DNA from: Serratia grimesii NBRC 13537
GTDB lineage: Bacteria > Pseudomonadota > Gammaproteobacteria > Enterobacterales > Enterobacteriaceae
NCBI RefSeq assembly: GCF_001590905.1
Contig: NZ_BCTT01000020.1
Coordinates: 1 to 64,000 of the forward strand
Length of the DNA: 64,000 nt
Reading direction: 5' to 3'
Part shown: positions 41,253 to 51,775 of the stretch, one piece after another
How positions within the stretch are numbered: position 1 is the stretch's first letter
Layout: each line of letters begins with the position of its first letter
Notes under the pieces: generated by a model
Database searches by the model: none
The model's input: only the letters and a program-made list of their open reading frames with translations
What the model was told of the DNA's origin: nothing
Position numbers and translations under genes: made by a program

Positions 41253-41894
41253 ATGAAAGCCTATCAGCGCCAGTTTATCGAGTTCGCGCTTAACAAGCAG
41301 GTATTGAAATTCGGCGAGTTCACCCTGAAATCCGGCCGCACCAGCCCGTATTTCTTTAATGCCGGCCTGTTTAATACCGGGCGTGATCTTGCGCTGTTAG
41401 GGCGCTTCTATGCCGAAGCATTGATTGATTCTGGCATCGAGTTCGATTTACTGTTTGGTCCGGCCTACAAAGGCATTCCTATTGCCACGACCACGGCGGT
41501 TGCGCTGGCGGAACACCATGACCGTGATGTGCCTTACTGTTTTAACCGTAAAGAGGCCAAAACTCACGGTGAAGGTGGGACGCTGGTGGGCAGCCCGCTG
41601 CAGGGCCGTGTCATGCTGGTGGACGATGTGATCACTGCCGGCACGGCGATCCGCGAATCGATGGAAATCATTGGTGCAGGTGGCGCAACATTGGCCGGGG
41701 TACTGATCTCGCTTGACCGTCAGGAACGCGGCCGTGCGGATATCTCCGCTATTCAGGAAGTTGAGCGCGACTATCACTGCAAAGTGATTTCCATCGTGAC
41801 GCTAAAGGATTTGATTGTTTATCTGGAAGAAAAACCGGAAATGGCAGATCACCTGGCGGCGGTGCGTGCCTATCGCGAGCAGTACGGGGTTTAA
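41253..41894 (+). CDS. pyrE: Orotate phosphoribosyltransferase
   Basis: A 213-aa enzyme that joins orotate to PRPP to give OMP in pyrimidine synthesis. The PRPP-binding motif [13 protein letters not shown] lies near residue 120, and the flexible catalytic loop [13 protein letters not shown] just before it. The length equals E. coli PyrE. Expression depends on read-through of the attenuator 62 bases upstream. A good ribosome binding site (GAGGAG) precedes the ATG. Confidence 0.98.
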   Translation: MKAYQRQFIEFALNKQVLKFGEFTLKSGRTSPYFFNAGLFNTGRDLALLGRFYAEALIDSGIEFDLLFGPAYKGIPIATTTAVALAEHHDRDVPYCFNRKEAKTHGEGGTLVGSPLQGRVMLVDDVITAGTAIRESMEIIGAGGATLAGVLISLDRQERGRADISAIQEVERDYHCKVISIVTLKDLIVYLEEKPEMADHLAAVRAYREQYGV

Positions 41895-41909
41895 GCAAGT
41901 ATCATTCAG

Positions 41910-41933
41910 CCGGGCGCGCCAAAACGCGCCCGG
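41910..41933. terminator. Terminator between convergent pyrE and slmA
   Basis: CCGGGCGCG / CGCGCCCGG, a 9-bp stem with a 6-nt loop, is followed by TTTGAATTTTA on the plus strand. Confidence 0.82.
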
Positions 41934-41941
41934 TTTGAATT

Positions 41942-42538
41942 TTATTGCAGCTGTGCCGCCAGTAGCGGCCAGCGTCCTTCGAACTCTTGTGTTGGGCGAT
42001 AGCGGAATTCGGAGCGCACATAGCGTGACAGCATGCCTTCACAGAATGCCAGTAACTGGCTGGCCAACAGCGTTTCATCTACGATAAAACCTTTACCTTC
42101 CCGTAGTTTGCGTTCTTTCAGTACCTGACGCAGTTGTGCCTCAATGCGTTCAAACAGCTGGTTGATTCGCCCCTGCAGTCGATCCTGCTCAAACATAAGT
42201 GCGTGACCTGTCATGATACGCGTCAGGCCAGGGTTGCGTTCGGCGAATCCCAGTACCAGCAACAGAATCAGACGCAGGCGGTTAAAAGTCTCTTTTTCAT
42301 CCTGCAGGATCAGGTTGATGCGCGTTATCAGGCTGTCTTCAATAAATTCGATCAGACTGTCGAACATCCGTGTCTTGCTTGGAAAGTGCCGGTAGAGCGC
42401 AGCTTCGGAGACTCCGACGTTAGCGGCAAGTTTAGCGGTGGTAATACGCTGGTTGCCGTCGCTGGATTCCAGCATCTGGGCTAATGCCTGCAGTATTTCC
42501 TCGCGCCGGTTCCTTTTGGTATTTTCTTTTTCTGCCAT
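41942..42538 (-). CDS. slmA: Nucleoid occlusion protein SlmA
   Basis: A 198-aa TetR-family DNA-binding protein that blocks FtsZ assembly over the chromosome. The N-terminal helix-turn-helix includes [20 protein letters not shown] (about residues 31-50); the rest is the helical dimer and FtsZ-binding domain. Length equals the E. coli protein and the sequence is near identical. It is downstream of dut with an unusually long spacer (260 bases) that holds two inverted repeats. Confidence 0.97.
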   Translation of the reverse strand: MAEKENTKRNRREEILQALAQMLESSDGNQRITTAKLAANVGVSEAALYRHFPSKTRMFDSLIEFIEDSLITRINLILQDEKETFNRLRLILLLVLGFAERNPGLTRIMTGHALMFEQDRLQGRINQLFERIEAQLRQVLKERKLREGKGFIVDETLLASQLLAFCEGMLSRYVRSEFRYRPTQEFEGRWPLLAAQLQ

Positions 42539-42596
42539 GTCTGATTAGACCCTTGCTAAAACTGCTTAGACTTTCGGAAACCCGGGCACCGGCCGT

Positions 42597-42614
42597 TACA
42601 GAGAGTTCTCTGTA
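42597..42614. repeat. 8-bp-arm inverted repeat upstream of slmA
   Basis: TACAGAGA-GT-TCTCTGTA is a near-perfect 18-bp palindrome, 59 bases before the slmA start codon. Its size and symmetry suit an operator for a dimeric regulator; the protein is unknown. It does not match the SlmA site (GTGAGTACTCAC). Confidence 0.7.
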
Positions 42615-42711
42615 GGGCTTATGTGATAGCTTTTTTACGATGCTGGGGTCAGCGGCCTTAACGACCTGTATTCTCCGTGCGCCCTGGTATGCGCTGTAAT
42701 CGTTGTCGGCC

Positions 42712-42756
42712 AAACCTTGCCGTAGAGATGTCCTTCTCTCCGAGGTGGCAAGGTTT
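42712..42756. repeat. 10-bp-arm stem-loop between dut and slmA
   Basis: AAACCTTGCC (42712-42721) and GGCAAGGTTT (42747-42756) are perfect inverted repeats around a 25-base loop that itself contains AGAGA…TCTCT. No T run follows on either strand. It may stabilise the dut transcript 3' end or be a relic of a mobile repeat. Confidence 0.7.
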
Positions 42757-42798
42757 CAGGCGACGTTTCCTTGTCGGCACTTAGGTATCGGGCAGTGC

Positions 42799-43257
42799 TT
42801 ATTGGCGACCGGAATGGCCAAAGCCACCTTCACCACGTTCACTGCTGTCGAACTCTTCAACCAGATTGAATTCGGCTTGTACAACAGGCACAAACACCAT
42901 CTGTGCGATGCGTTCACCGGGTTCAATCGTGAAGGATTTTTGGCCACGGTTCCAGACAGAAACCATCAATTGGCCCTGGTAATCAGAGTCGATCAGGCCG
43001 ACCAGATTGCCCAGTACCACACCGTGCTTATGACCTAAACCGGAACGCGGCAGGATCACCGCAGCCAGACCCGTGTCGGCGATGTGGATAGCCAAACCGG
43101 TAGGTAGCAACTTGGTTTCACCCGGAGCCAGTTCTTCGGCGTTGTCCAGGCAGGCACGCAGATCGAGGCCTGCGGAGCCTGGGGTTGCGTAGGTCGGCAA
43201 AGGGAAATCCTTTCCGATACGCGGGTCGAGGATTTTAACGTCGATTTTTTTCATCAT
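42799..43257 (-). CDS. dut: dUTP diphosphatase
   Basis: A 152-aa trimeric dUTPase that hydrolyses dUTP to dUMP and PPi, keeping uracil out of DNA and supplying dTMP synthesis. All five family motifs are visible, including [35 protein letters not shown] and the C-terminal [10 protein letters not shown]. The start is ATG 43257 or 43254 (MKKIDVKIL). It overlaps the coaBC end by 23 bases, so the genes are co-translated, as in E. coli. Confidence 0.98.
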   Translation of the reverse strand: MMKKIDVKILDPRIGKDFPLPTYATPGSAGLDLRACLDNAEELAPGETKLLPTGLAIHIADTGLAAVILPRSGLGHKHGVVLGNLVGLIDSDYQGQLMVSVWNRGQKSFTIEPGERIAQMVFVPVVQAEFNLVEEFDSSERGEGGFGHSGRQ

Positions 43258-44452
43258 AACGGCTGACTATCTCGTCTATTAAACGTTGGCCAAGGAGTGC
43301 TTTGTCGCTCAGCGCCAGGCGCTTTTCTCCATCCTGCCAAAAAAGGTGCAAGGCATTGGTGTCGCTGTTAAACCCATGCTCTGCAAGCGATACATCATTA
43401 GCGCAAATTAAATCCAGTTTCTTACGCGCCAGTTTTTGTCGCGCGTATTCTTCCACATTCTGGGTTTCGGCGGCAAACCCCACGACAAAGGGACGTTTTT
43501 TCGTCATCGCTGCGACGCCTGCAACGATATCGGGGTTTTTTACCATTTTGAGGATGATTTCATCACCCTGTTTTTTTATTTTTTCATCGGAAATCTGTTC
43601 GGCACGGTAATCGGCCACGGCCGCACAGGAAATAAAAATATCCTGTTGGGCGGCGCGTTGCTGCACAGCTTGTTCCATTTCCAACGCGCTGATGACATCT
43701 ACCCGAGTGACATGTGGTGGCGTCGGTTGGTTAACCGGTCCGGCAATCAACGTGACTTGCGCGCCACGTGCTGCGGCGGCACGTGCGATGGCAAAACCCA
43801 TTTTACCGGAGCTGTGGTTGCTGATAAAACGTACCGGGTCCAGCGCTTCACGTGTTGGACCGGCGGTGAGCATAATCTTCAAATGTTGCAGATCTTGCGG
43901 TGCGGAGAAATGATTGTTTGCCAGTTCAACGATATCCAGCGGATCAATCATGCGGCCCGGGCCGACGTCGCCACAGGCTTGGCTACCGCTATCCGGCCCC
44001 CACAACAGCATACCGCGTGCCTGCAGCGTTTGCAGATTGGCCTGGGTGGCGACGGCGCGGTACATCTGTTGGTTCATGGCAGGCGCAGCGGCGATCGGCG
44101 CTGCGGTGGCCAGGCAAACCGTCGTCAGCAGATCGTTGGCCATGCCAGCGGCGACACGCGCCAGCAGGTCGGCGGTGGCCGGGGCCAGTATAACCAGGTC
44201 CGCCCATTTACCGAGCTCGATATGGCCCATCGCGGCTTCGGCTGCGGGATCCAGCAGATCATCTGAGACCGGGTAACCGGATACGGCCTGCAGCGTCAGC
44301 GGCGTAATAAAGGCTTTCGCTGCATTGGTCATTATCACACGCACTTCCGCGCCTCTGTCACGCAGGCGGCGTACCAGTTCTGGGCATTTGTAAGCGGCGA
44401 TACCGCCACTGATACCCAGTACAATATGTTTGCCGGAGAGTCCCGTCATCAT
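43235..44452 (-). CDS. coaBC: CoaBC: phosphopantothenoylcysteine synthetase/decarboxylase
   Basis: A 405-aa bifunctional flavoprotein of coenzyme A synthesis. The N-terminal CoaC decarboxylase (about 1-190) has the FMN-binding [10 protein letters not shown] and the His75-type motif [10 protein letters not shown]. The C-terminal CoaB synthetase (about 191-405) has [22 protein letters not shown], and the KKxKK loop variant KIKKQGDE. Length matches E. coli (406 aa). Two adjacent ATGs (44452, 44449) can start it. coaD, the next CoA-pathway enzyme but one, lies 2.5 kb away. Confidence 0.97.
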   Translation of the reverse strand: MMTGLSGKHIVLGISGGIAAYKCPELVRRLRDRGAEVRVIMTNAAKAFITPLTLQAVSGYPVSDDLLDPAAEAAMGHIELGKWADLVILAPATADLLARVAAGMANDLLTTVCLATAAPIAAAPAMNQQMYRAVATQANLQTLQARGMLLWGPDSGSQACGDVGPGRMIDPLDIVELANNHFSAPQDLQHLKIMLTAGPTREALDPVRFISNHSSGKMGFAIARAAAARGAQVTLIAGPVNQPTPPHVTRVDVISALEMEQAVQQRAAQQDIFISCAAVADYRAEQISDEKIKKQGDEIILKMVKNPDIVAGVAAMTKKRPFVVGFAAETQNVEEYARQKLARKKLDLICANDVSLAEHGFNSDTNALHLFWQDGEKRLALSDKALLGQRLIDEIVSRYDEKNRR

Positions 44453-44631
44453 GATTGTCCGATTGAATCCGAAAGATGTGCCATTTTAGCATAACCGCCA
44501 GACGGGTGATCGATTCCGCTGTATCTGCACCCCGTTACATCATGCATTGCGCAGCACTTCGCAATGTTATCAATCACCTGTCGTCGACCCCTTTGTCACA
44601 TGGCATGCTGTGGCGTTTTCGGGAGACGATG

Positions 44632-45315
44632 ATGAGCAGTCAGGTAATCACCTTGTGGCCAGATACGCTGGCGCCACGGGAAAAATTGTTGCGCTACGGT
44701 GCGTCGGCATTGTCCGATGCGGAGTTGTTGGCCATTTTTTTACGTACGGGTTTTCCTGGCGTGCATGTCATGCAGTTGGCGGAAGAGCTACTGGTGCAGT
44801 TTGGCTCGCTTTATCATCTGATGTCAGCGGATCATTCGGTTTTTTGTAGTTACAAGGGGTTGGGTAATGCCAGCTATGCCCAACTGCAGGCCATTTCCGA
44901 GTTGGCGTTCCGCTTCTTTTCCAGCCATCTGGCAAAGGAAAATGCCATGCTGAATCCCAAAATGACCCAGCATTATTTGCAAAGTCTGCTGGCCCACCAT
45001 GAGCGAGAAGTGTTTTTGGTATTGTTTTTAGACAATCAGCACCGTGTTATTCGCCATCAGGAGATGTTTGCTGGTACCATCAGCAGCGTTGTCGTATACC
45101 CGAGAGAAATTGTGCGCGAAGCGTTGAAGGCTAATGCGGCCGCCATTATTCTGGCGCATAATCATCCCTCGGGTAAGGCTGAACCCAGTCATGCCGACCG
45201 TCTAATAACAGAGCAAGTGATTAATGCCTGCCTGTTATTGGAGATCCGAGTGCTCGATCATTTGGTGATAGGTCGGGGTGAATGCGTCTCTTTTGCCGAG
45301 CGCGGATGGCTTTAA
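44632..45315 (+). CDS. radC: RadC family protein (JAB/MPN domain)
   Basis: A 227-aa protein. A helix-hairpin-helix-like region ([18 protein letters not shown], about 75-95) precedes a JAB/MPN metalloprotease-like domain with the zinc signature [14 protein letters not shown] near residue 178. The radC102 repair phenotype in E. coli was later traced to recG, so its function is open. ATG 44632 is best spaced from GGGAG; 44629 is an alternative, and upstream in-frame starts are not conserved. It is divergent from coaBC. Confidence 0.93.
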   Translation: MSSQVITLWPDTLAPREKLLRYGASALSDAELLAIFLRTGFPGVHVMQLAEELLVQFGSLYHLMSADHSVFCSYKGLGNASYAQLQAISELAFRFFSSHLAKENAMLNPKMTQHYLQSLLAHHEREVFLVLFLDNQHRVIRHQEMFAGTISSVVVYPREIVREALKANAAAIILAHNHPSGKAEPSHADRLITEQVINACLLLEIRVLDHLVIGRGECVSFAERGWL

Positions 45316-45359
45316 GCGATTTTTTCGCGATCCTTGTGGGATCTTTAGCTGTTCGGGAC

Positions 45360-45388
45360 TTGAGCACTTACGCTTCAGAGCGTATACT
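45360..45388 (+). promoter_or_regulatory. Sigma-70 promoter of rpmB-rpmG
   Basis: TTGAGC (45360-45365), a 17-base spacer, and TATACT (45383-45388) form a near-consensus promoter. The predicted start is near 45395, leaving a leader of about 185 nt before rpmB. Confidence 0.8.
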
Positions 45389-45420
45389 ACGCCACCTTTG
45401 AGAATCTTGGGTTTGGCGTA

Positions 45421-45512
45421 AGAGCCTATCTCAGCAGGTTTCTAACCTGATGTGTGGTTTCTGACCTGATGACGAGAGTCTCCTCAGTATGAAGTTTGCT
45501 GAGATGGGCTCT
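45421..45512 (+). promoter_or_regulatory. Structured RNA element in the rpmB leader
   Basis: As RNA, bases 45421-45436 (AGAGCCUAUCUCAGCA) pair over 16 positions with 45497-45512 (UGCUGAGAUGGGCUCU), with a single G-U wobble. The enclosed 60 bases carry a tandem 16-bp repeat, 15 of 16 identical (GGTTTCT[A/G]ACCTGATG at 45437 and 45456). Each copy can form a small GGTTTCTRACC hairpin, and GAGAGTCTC (45474-45482) may form a third. The element lies between promoter and start codon and looks like an autoregulatory ribosomal-protein leader. Binding partner is not known. Confidence 0.65.
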
Positions 45513-45557
45513 AAAAGCCTGACGAGGCGGCCATACCCTATACGAAGCTCGAGCTGA

Positions 45558-45994
<437 letters not shown>

Positions 45995-46010
45995 TTTTAG
46001 TGGATTAATA

Positions 46011-46036
46011 AAAACCCGGCCTTGGCCGGGTTTTTT
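46011..46036 (+). terminator. Rho-independent terminator of rpmB-rpmG
   Basis: AAAACCCGGCC-TT-GGCCGGGTTTTTT, a long GC stem with a U run, lies 16 bases after the rpmG stop. Confidence 0.93.
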
Positions 46037-46153
46037 GCGTTATAAGGGGTACCCATCGCCTGTTACTCACATGAATGCACTACAGGGGATGTAAAGATGC
46101 ATAGGCTTTGCAGCTTGGAATCATAGGGTAGAGAAAGCAAAGGGGAGCGTGGA

Positions 46154-46963
46154 ATGCCTGAATTACCAGAAGTTGAAACCAGCCGTCGCGGTATTGAACC
46201 TTATCTTGTCGGTCATAGCATTCAATATGCCGTGGTGCGCAATGCACGTCTGCGCTGGCCCGTGTCCGAGCAAATTCTGACGCTGAGCGACCAGCCAGTA
46301 CTGAGCGTGCAGCGTCGCGCCAAGTATCTTCTGATTGAACTGGCGAGCGGCTGGATTATCGTTCATCTGGGAATGTCTGGCAGTCTGCGCATGTTGGCCG
46401 AAGAGACAGAGGCCGGTAAACACGACCACGTTGATCTGGTTATCAGCAATGGTATGACGCTGCGTTATACCGATCCGCGCCGCTTTGGCGCCTGGTTATG
46501 GTGTGACGATCTGGCGACAAGCAACGTGCTGGCCCATCTTGGACCGGAACCTTTGAGTGAAGCTTTTAATGGCGTCTACCTGTTCGAGAAATCTCGCAAC
46601 AAGCGTACGCTAATCAAACCCTGGCTAATGGATAATAAGCTGGTGGTGGGGGTTGGCAATATCTACGCCAGTGAATCGCTGTTTACCGCCAGGATCCTCC
46701 CAGACCGCCCCGCAGGCTCGTTGAGCAAAGTGGAGGCTGACGTGCTGGTGGAAACCATTAAGGCTGTTTTACTGCGTTCTATCGAGCAGGGGGGCACGAC
46801 ACTACGTGATTTTCTGCAATCAGACGGCAAGCCAGGTTATTTCGCGCAGGAATTGCAGGTATATGGTCGGGCTGGTGAACCTTGCCGTGTATGCGGTACC
46901 CCAATTAAGTCAGCCAAGCACGGGCAACGCAGTACTTTCTTCTGCCCACGCTGCCAGCGTTGA
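46154..46963 (+). CDS. mutM: Formamidopyrimidine-DNA glycosylase MutM (Fpg)
   Basis: A 269-aa bifunctional glycosylase/AP lyase that removes 8-oxoguanine and formamidopyrimidines. The catalytic Pro2 and Glu3 are in MPELPEVE. The helix-two-turn-helix segment includes [10 protein letters not shown] near residue 170. The C-terminal zinc finger has two CxxC pairs (CRVCGTP…CPRCQR). The length equals E. coli MutM. Its stop abuts the convergent coaD stop with no spacer. Confidence 0.98.
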   Translation: MPELPEVETSRRGIEPYLVGHSIQYAVVRNARLRWPVSEQILTLSDQPVLSVQRRAKYLLIELASGWIIVHLGMSGSLRMLAEETEAGKHDHVDLVISNGMTLRYTDPRRFGAWLWCDDLATSNVLAHLGPEPLSEAFNGVYLFEKSRNKRTLIKPWLMDNKLVVGVGNIYASESLFTARILPDRPAGSLSKVEADVLVETIKAVLLRSIEQGGTTLRDFLQSDGKPGYFAQELQVYGRAGEPCRVCGTPIKSAKHGQRSTFFCPRCQR

Positions 46964-47452
<489 letters not shown>

Positions 47453-48226
47453 TCACTTCTCTGAATAGTTGTGGCCCAATGCCCAGAGTGCGGCATATTT
47501 GTTGAAAGTATATTGCGCGTTGACCACCGCTAACAGCAACCCCTGTTTTCCGTCCAGGAAACCAGCCCGCAGTAGCCATGTTTTGCAAAACGCACCCAGA
47601 GTGTGGGTTATTATCGAAAGATAGCTGCATCGCTTGCCGGCCTGATAGCGCTGATTGGCCCATTCTTCGGCATAACGCAGTTGTTTACGTTGAAAGGCAA
47701 AGAAATCACGGCAGGTCAGGTGCAGTAGATCACCGCTCAGCGGCACTACTTTCGCCCCGTTGATATTAAGTGATTCGTGTACCAGATCGTCGTTATAGCG
47801 ATAGCGTTGGTTGGCATACAGACGATTGACACGATCGGGGTACCAGCCGCTGTGGCGCATAAAACGGCCGAGAAACAGGTTACGGCGCGCGCAACTGTAG
47901 ACCTGATTATCGTCCGGTGCAGCGAGTGTTTGTTCAATGGAGTGGCGAAGTTCGGGTGTGACACGCTCATCAGCGTCGATCATCAGAATATAGTCGTTGC
48001 TGGCGTAACTCTGTGCCAGCTGGCGTTGTTTACCGAAACCTTGCCAGTCGGCATGAGTGAACACTTTGGCACCCAAATCTTCGGCAACGGCGACACTGTT
48101 ATCTTCGCTACCTGAGTCGAGCAGGATGATTTCATCCGCCCAGGCTACGGAGCTAAGACAATCTGGCAGCAGCCCGGCTTCGTTCTTGGCGATAATTACC
48201 ACCGACAGGCTTTTGCGGTTGCTCAT
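47453..48226 (-). CDS. waaE: Inner-core glucosyltransferase WaaE (KdtX)
   Basis: A 257-aa GT2-family enzyme. The GT-A domain begins [22 protein letters not shown] binds the nucleotide sugar, and MIDADERV holds the metal-binding acidic motif. In Klebsiella and Serratia WaaE adds beta-1,4-glucose to L,D-heptose I of the LPS inner core. It lies directly after waaA (stop at 48227, start at 48226) and before coaD. E. coli K-12 lacks this gene. Confidence 0.92.
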   Translation of the reverse strand: MSNRKSLSVVIIAKNEAGLLPDCLSSVAWADEIILLDSGSEDNSVAVAEDLGAKVFTHADWQGFGKQRQLAQSYASNDYILMIDADERVTPELRHSIEQTLAAPDDNQVYSCARRNLFLGRFMRHSGWYPDRVNRLYANQRYRYNDDLVHESLNINGAKVVPLSGDLLHLTCRDFFAFQRKQLRYAEEWANQRYQAGKRCSYLSIITHTLGAFCKTWLLRAGFLDGKQGLLLAVVNAQYTFNKYAALWALGHNYSEK

Positions 48227-49504
48227 TTAATGGCTCCGTGGCGGCAGGTGCGGTTCCAACAGTTGCAGCAGGCGCTGCAGCGCTCCCTGATTTTGATACA
48301 GCACTTCTACCGCGTGACGGCCGTAATAGCGACGATAGTCTTCGTCGGTAAGTAGCGTAGTCACTTCTTTGACCAGCGATTCTTCGTCGGTCACGGTGAT
48401 TAATCCACCGGCTTGCGACAGTTTGGCGCAGATATCTTTGAAATTGAATGTGTGAGGACCCATCAGCACAGGGATGGCGTGTGCTGCGGCTTCCAGTGGG
48501 TTATGCCCACCGCGTTCCACCAGGCTGCCTCCAACAAAGGCCAGATCGGCAATGCCGTACAGCAGCATCAGTTCGCCCATGGTATCGCCAATCACCACTT
48601 GGGTGCCGCCGGAAGGGATCTCACCGCTGCTGCGCAGGGTGTAACTGAAACCGGCTTTTTGTACCAGTTCTTTGGCTGTCGAGAAGCGTTCTGGATGACG
48701 GGGTACCAGAATGAGCAGCAAGTCAGGATGTTTTTCCAGCAGTTTACGGTGCGCAGCCAGCAGAATACTTTCTTCACCATCATGGGTGCTTGTGGCGATC
48801 CACACTGGACGACGCGGTGCCCATTGACGGCGCAACGTGACGGCTCGTGCTGCCAGCTCTGGAGTAACGGAAATATCGAACTTCAGGCTACCTGTCACGG
48901 TAAGTTGTGAGCGCTTAAGGCCAAGTTCAACAAAGCGTTCACCGTCTTCTTGGTTTTGTGCGGCTATCAGTGTAATGCGGCGCAGCATATCTCGGACAAA
49001 ACCGCCGATTTTTTTATAACCGGTGGCAGAACGGGCGGAAAGACGAGCATTGGCGATCACCAAAGGAATTTGACGCTGATGTAGTGCGTTAATCAGATTG
49101 GGCCACAACTCGGTTTCCATAATGATGACCAGTTTTGGATTCACTTGATCCAAGAAGCGGCGCATAGAACCGGGCAGATCGTAAGGCAGATAAACATGAT
49201 GAACGTCTTTACCAAAGGCTGATTGCACGCGTTCTGAACCTGTCGGCGTCATCGTGGTCACAGTAATCGGTAAATAAGGGTAGCGGTGGCGGAGCGCGCG
49301 GACCAATGGAATAGCGGCCAGCGTTTCACCCACGGAGACGGAATGTAGCATGATGCCACCCGGAACGACCTTCCCGGCGCAGAAGCCATAGCGTTCTGCC
49401 CAGCGTTTACGGTAGGCTGGAGCTTTGCGGCTGCGCAACAGTAAGCGAAGCCAGATCAGGGGTTGGATGAGGTAGAGTAGTACCTGATATAAACGCAGCA
49501 ACAT
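48227..49504 (-). CDS. waaA: Kdo transferase WaaA (KdtA)
   Basis: A 425-aa membrane-associated GT30 enzyme that adds two Kdo residues to lipid IVA, the first inner-core step. It has an N-terminal hydrophobic anchor (residues 3-24), the catalytic Glu within HSVSVGETLAAIP (near residue 55-60), and a C-terminal CMP-Kdo-binding domain (VGGSLVERGGHNPLE). Length equals E. coli WaaA (425 aa). It leads the waaA-waaE-coaD operon and is divergent from a GT9 gene. Confidence 0.98.
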   Translation of the reverse strand: MLLRLYQVLLYLIQPLIWLRLLLRSRKAPAYRKRWAERYGFCAGKVVPGGIMLHSVSVGETLAAIPLVRALRHRYPYLPITVTTMTPTGSERVQSAFGKDVHHVYLPYDLPGSMRRFLDQVNPKLVIIMETELWPNLINALHQRQIPLVIANARLSARSATGYKKIGGFVRDMLRRITLIAAQNQEDGERFVELGLKRSQLTVTGSLKFDISVTPELAARAVTLRRQWAPRRPVWIATSTHDGEESILLAAHRKLLEKHPDLLLILVPRHPERFSTAKELVQKAGFSYTLRSSGEIPSGGTQVVIGDTMGELMLLYGIADLAFVGGSLVERGGHNPLEAAAHAIPVLMGPHTFNFKDICAKLSQAGGLITVTDEESLVKEVTTLLTDEDYRRYYGRHAVEVLYQNQGALQRLLQLLEPHLPPRSH

Positions 49505-49629
49505 TCTATCAATTTCATTTATATGGGTTATTCAGAATAGTACCATAACTGGAAGGGAAAGGCGCTAATTTGGTAACCTTTGGTGTCAGTTTCAGACAAC
49601 AGGCGAGAGATTTCGCTGATAGGCTTGGA

Positions 49630-50643
49630 ATGAAGAATATTTTAATTATTCGCCGTGACAATATTGGCGATCTTGTTTGTACTACCCCGCTAATCGAAGG
49701 GGTGAAAATTGCCTATCCGGACGTCAAACTTTATCTGTTAATCAATAAAGTCAGCCAGGATGTTGTTAAAAATAACCCGCATCTTGAAAAAGTATTCGTC
49801 TATAAAAAGGCAAAGCACAAGGCGAAAAATGAAACCACATTAGGGGTTTATTTTGAGCGACTGATGATTTTTCTTAAACTGCGCAAGATAAAATTCGATG
49901 CGGCGATCTTGGCCAACCCTGTCCCCTGCAAGTACAGCCTGCGATTGGCAAAAATGGCAGGTGTCAGTAATATTATTGGTGCAGACTTGGGTACACCTGA
50001 TATTCATCATCCTTTCCGCAAAGAAAATTTTAGTGGTAAGCACCAGGTAGAACACACCTACAGCTACCTCTCGGCCATTACTGAGCGACATATTCCTATT
50101 CCCCCAGTACGGGTGTTTTTGACCCCGGAAGAGCGCCAACAGGCAGCACAGCGTTTGCAAGAATATCTGCCATCGGTCGAGCGAGTTTGCGCTGTTCATA
50201 TCAGCAGTCGTAGCCCTAAGCGACGTTGGCCTATAGAGCGCTATGCCGAAATTATCAACCGCTTACTCACTGATAAGAACACGGGCGTCTTGATTTTCTG
50301 GTCCCCACAAGGGACATTGACGCCGGATGATATTGGCGATCAAAAACGCGCAGAGCAGCTGTTGGCACTATGTCAAAATGAGCGTGTGGCACTGTATCCA
50401 ACCGCGTCAGTACGTGAATTACTGGCTGGCTTCGATTTATGCGACAGAGTGCTATGCAGCGACGGCGGACAAATGCATCTGGCTGCCGCGCTGAATAAAG
50501 ACATGGTAGTGTTCTTTGGCGATACGGATAAAGAATCTTGGCACCCATGGTCTGGACGCTATCATATTCTACAAACTGAATCGGGCGACTGTATTGATGT
50601 ACCCGTTGATGATGTCTGGGATAAAATACAGGCATTCAATTAA
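49630..50643 (+). CDS. GT9-family glycosyltransferase (heptosyltransferase-like), role unassigned
   Basis: A 337-aa protein of the ADP-heptose transferase family: N-terminal IIRRDNIGDLVCTTPLIEG, the donor-site segment SSRSPKRRWPIERYAE near residue 195, and the C-terminal SDGGQMHLAAAL. It differs from WaaC, WaaF and WaaQ in this window. It presumably adds a heptose (or related sugar) to the core, but acceptor and linkage are unknown. Its start region is AT-rich compared with its neighbours. ATG 49630 matches the family start; TTG 49570 is an unlikely alternative. It is the only plus-strand gene between waaA and wabH. Confidence 0.82.
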   Translation: MKNILIIRRDNIGDLVCTTPLIEGVKIAYPDVKLYLLINKVSQDVVKNNPHLEKVFVYKKAKHKAKNETTLGVYFERLMIFLKLRKIKFDAAILANPVPCKYSLRLAKMAGVSNIIGADLGTPDIHHPFRKENFSGKHQVEHTYSYLSAITERHIPIPPVRVFLTPEERQQAAQRLQEYLPSVERVCAVHISSRSPKRRWPIERYAEIINRLLTDKNTGVLIFWSPQGTLTPDDIGDQKRAEQLLALCQNERVALYPTASVRELLAGFDLCDRVLCSDGGQMHLAAALNKDMVVFFGDTDKESWHPWSGRYHILQTESGDCIDVPVDDVWDKIQAFN

Positions 50644-50647
50644 TTAA

Positions 50648-50685
50648 AAATAAGGCAGGGTTTCCCCTGCCTTATTTATTTTTTT
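50648..50685 (+). terminator. Terminator between the GT9 gene and wabH
   Basis: AAATAAGGCAGGG-TTTC-CCCTGCCTTATTT, a 13-bp perfect stem, is followed by ATTTTTTT. It overlaps the wabH stop codon and can act on the plus strand. Confidence 0.92.
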
Positions 50686-51773
50686 AGGCCAAGGTACTGT
50701 TGGCAAATAGGGATTAGCCCATAGCTCAATAGCTGGTCATGATTGATTTTTGGCGGTTTAGCGTAAATTTCCGCCATTTTTTCCGCCAATGATTTTTCAT
50801 TGAGTTCCGCCAGTGCGTTATCCATTCCCGCTTTTTCCAGAATTTCCGTAGGCCCACCTGGACAGCGAGTGCTGACTACCGGTGTCCCACACAGCAGTGC
50901 TTCGACCAATACGTTGCCAAAGCCTTCACTGTCAGAGCTGAGCACTAGCAATGATGCCTGGCGAATAAACGGGTAGGGGTTAGCCTGGAAACCGAGGAAG
51001 AGCACGCGATCTGTGATGCCTAGTTGGCTCGCCAGCTGTTTCGTTTCCGCTATGATGGCTTCGCTACCGGTCCCAATCAGGGCCAGAGGTGCCTGTATTC
51101 CCGATAGCGCATAGGCTTTCAACAAGCGGTCGTGTCGCTTGTGTGGGTGAAAGCGTCCGACGTGCACCAGATAATCTTTGCCCGCCAGTTCACAAGGTTC
51201 TGCAGCCTGTTGTTCGATGGCGGCAATATCAAACGGATTATTGATCACTGCTAACTGGCTTGGGCGGATCGGCAGGTTTTGCTGTAAATCGTTCCCCACT
51301 GCCTGTGAGACGGCGACAATATTTCTGCCGTGATAAACCGCGGCGATTTTCCGCTGTTTCAACCAACGATCCAGTCCCTTGCGGTGGCCTAAATAGGACG
51401 TCGACAGGATGCCATGAATGCAGAACCACAGGCGGTTCGATGATAGAAGTTTGCTGCGGCTGACGATACGATCGGTTTTATGCAGGTTGGAGAACACCAA
51501 ATCATAGGCCCCCTGTTGGTGCTCATTATCGGTGATCGCCCGATCCAGAGCGGCAGCGCGGCGTGACAGTTCAGTCAGTTTGCGCCACGGCGAGCGACTG
51601 TGATCGGCGGCGACCTGATAGTGAATACCGGAAGGGATCGGATAGTTACAGACATCACGCAATGAAATCAGGCTAACGTCATGGCCCATTTGCTGCATGC
51701 CCTGGCACAGTGTTAGCACCACTTTTTCCGCGCCGCCACCAGGCAGGCCGTCGATAATCATCAGAATACGCAT
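50676..51773 (-). CDS. wabH: GT4 LPS-core glycosyltransferase, WabH-like
   Basis: A 365-aa GT-B fold enzyme: an N-terminal glycine-rich GLPGGGAEKVVL motif and C-terminal SDSEGFGNVLVEALLCG (the EX7E-type retaining signature). Its position next to wabG and waaQ matches Klebsiella/Serratia WabH, which adds GlcNAc to the core galacturonic acid; WabN then deacetylates it. The assignment is from order and family, and other core GT4 enzymes would look alike. It starts two bases after wabG ends. Confidence 0.75.
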   Translation of the reverse strand: MRILMIIDGLPGGGAEKVVLTLCQGMQQMGHDVSLISLRDVCNYPIPSGIHYQVAADHSRSPWRKLTELSRRAAALDRAITDNEHQQGAYDLVFSNLHKTDRIVSRSKLLSSNRLWFCIHGILSTSYLGHRKGLDRWLKQRKIAAVYHGRNIVAVSQAVGNDLQQNLPIRPSQLAVINNPFDIAAIEQQAAEPCELAGKDYLVHVGRFHPHKRHDRLLKAYALSGIQAPLALIGTGSEAIIAETKQLASQLGITDRVLFLGFQANPYPFIRQASLLVLSSDSEGFGNVLVEALLCGTPVVSTRCPGGPTEILEKAGMDNALAELNEKSLAEKMAEIYAKPPKINHDQLLSYGLIPICQQYLGLKK

Positions 51774-51775
51774 AG

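Noticed and set aside
43436-44266. 276-codon open frame antisense to coaBC
   Set aside because: It is the shadow of a GC-rich conserved gene; the coaBC frame carries all known motifs and the antisense product has no recognisable domain.
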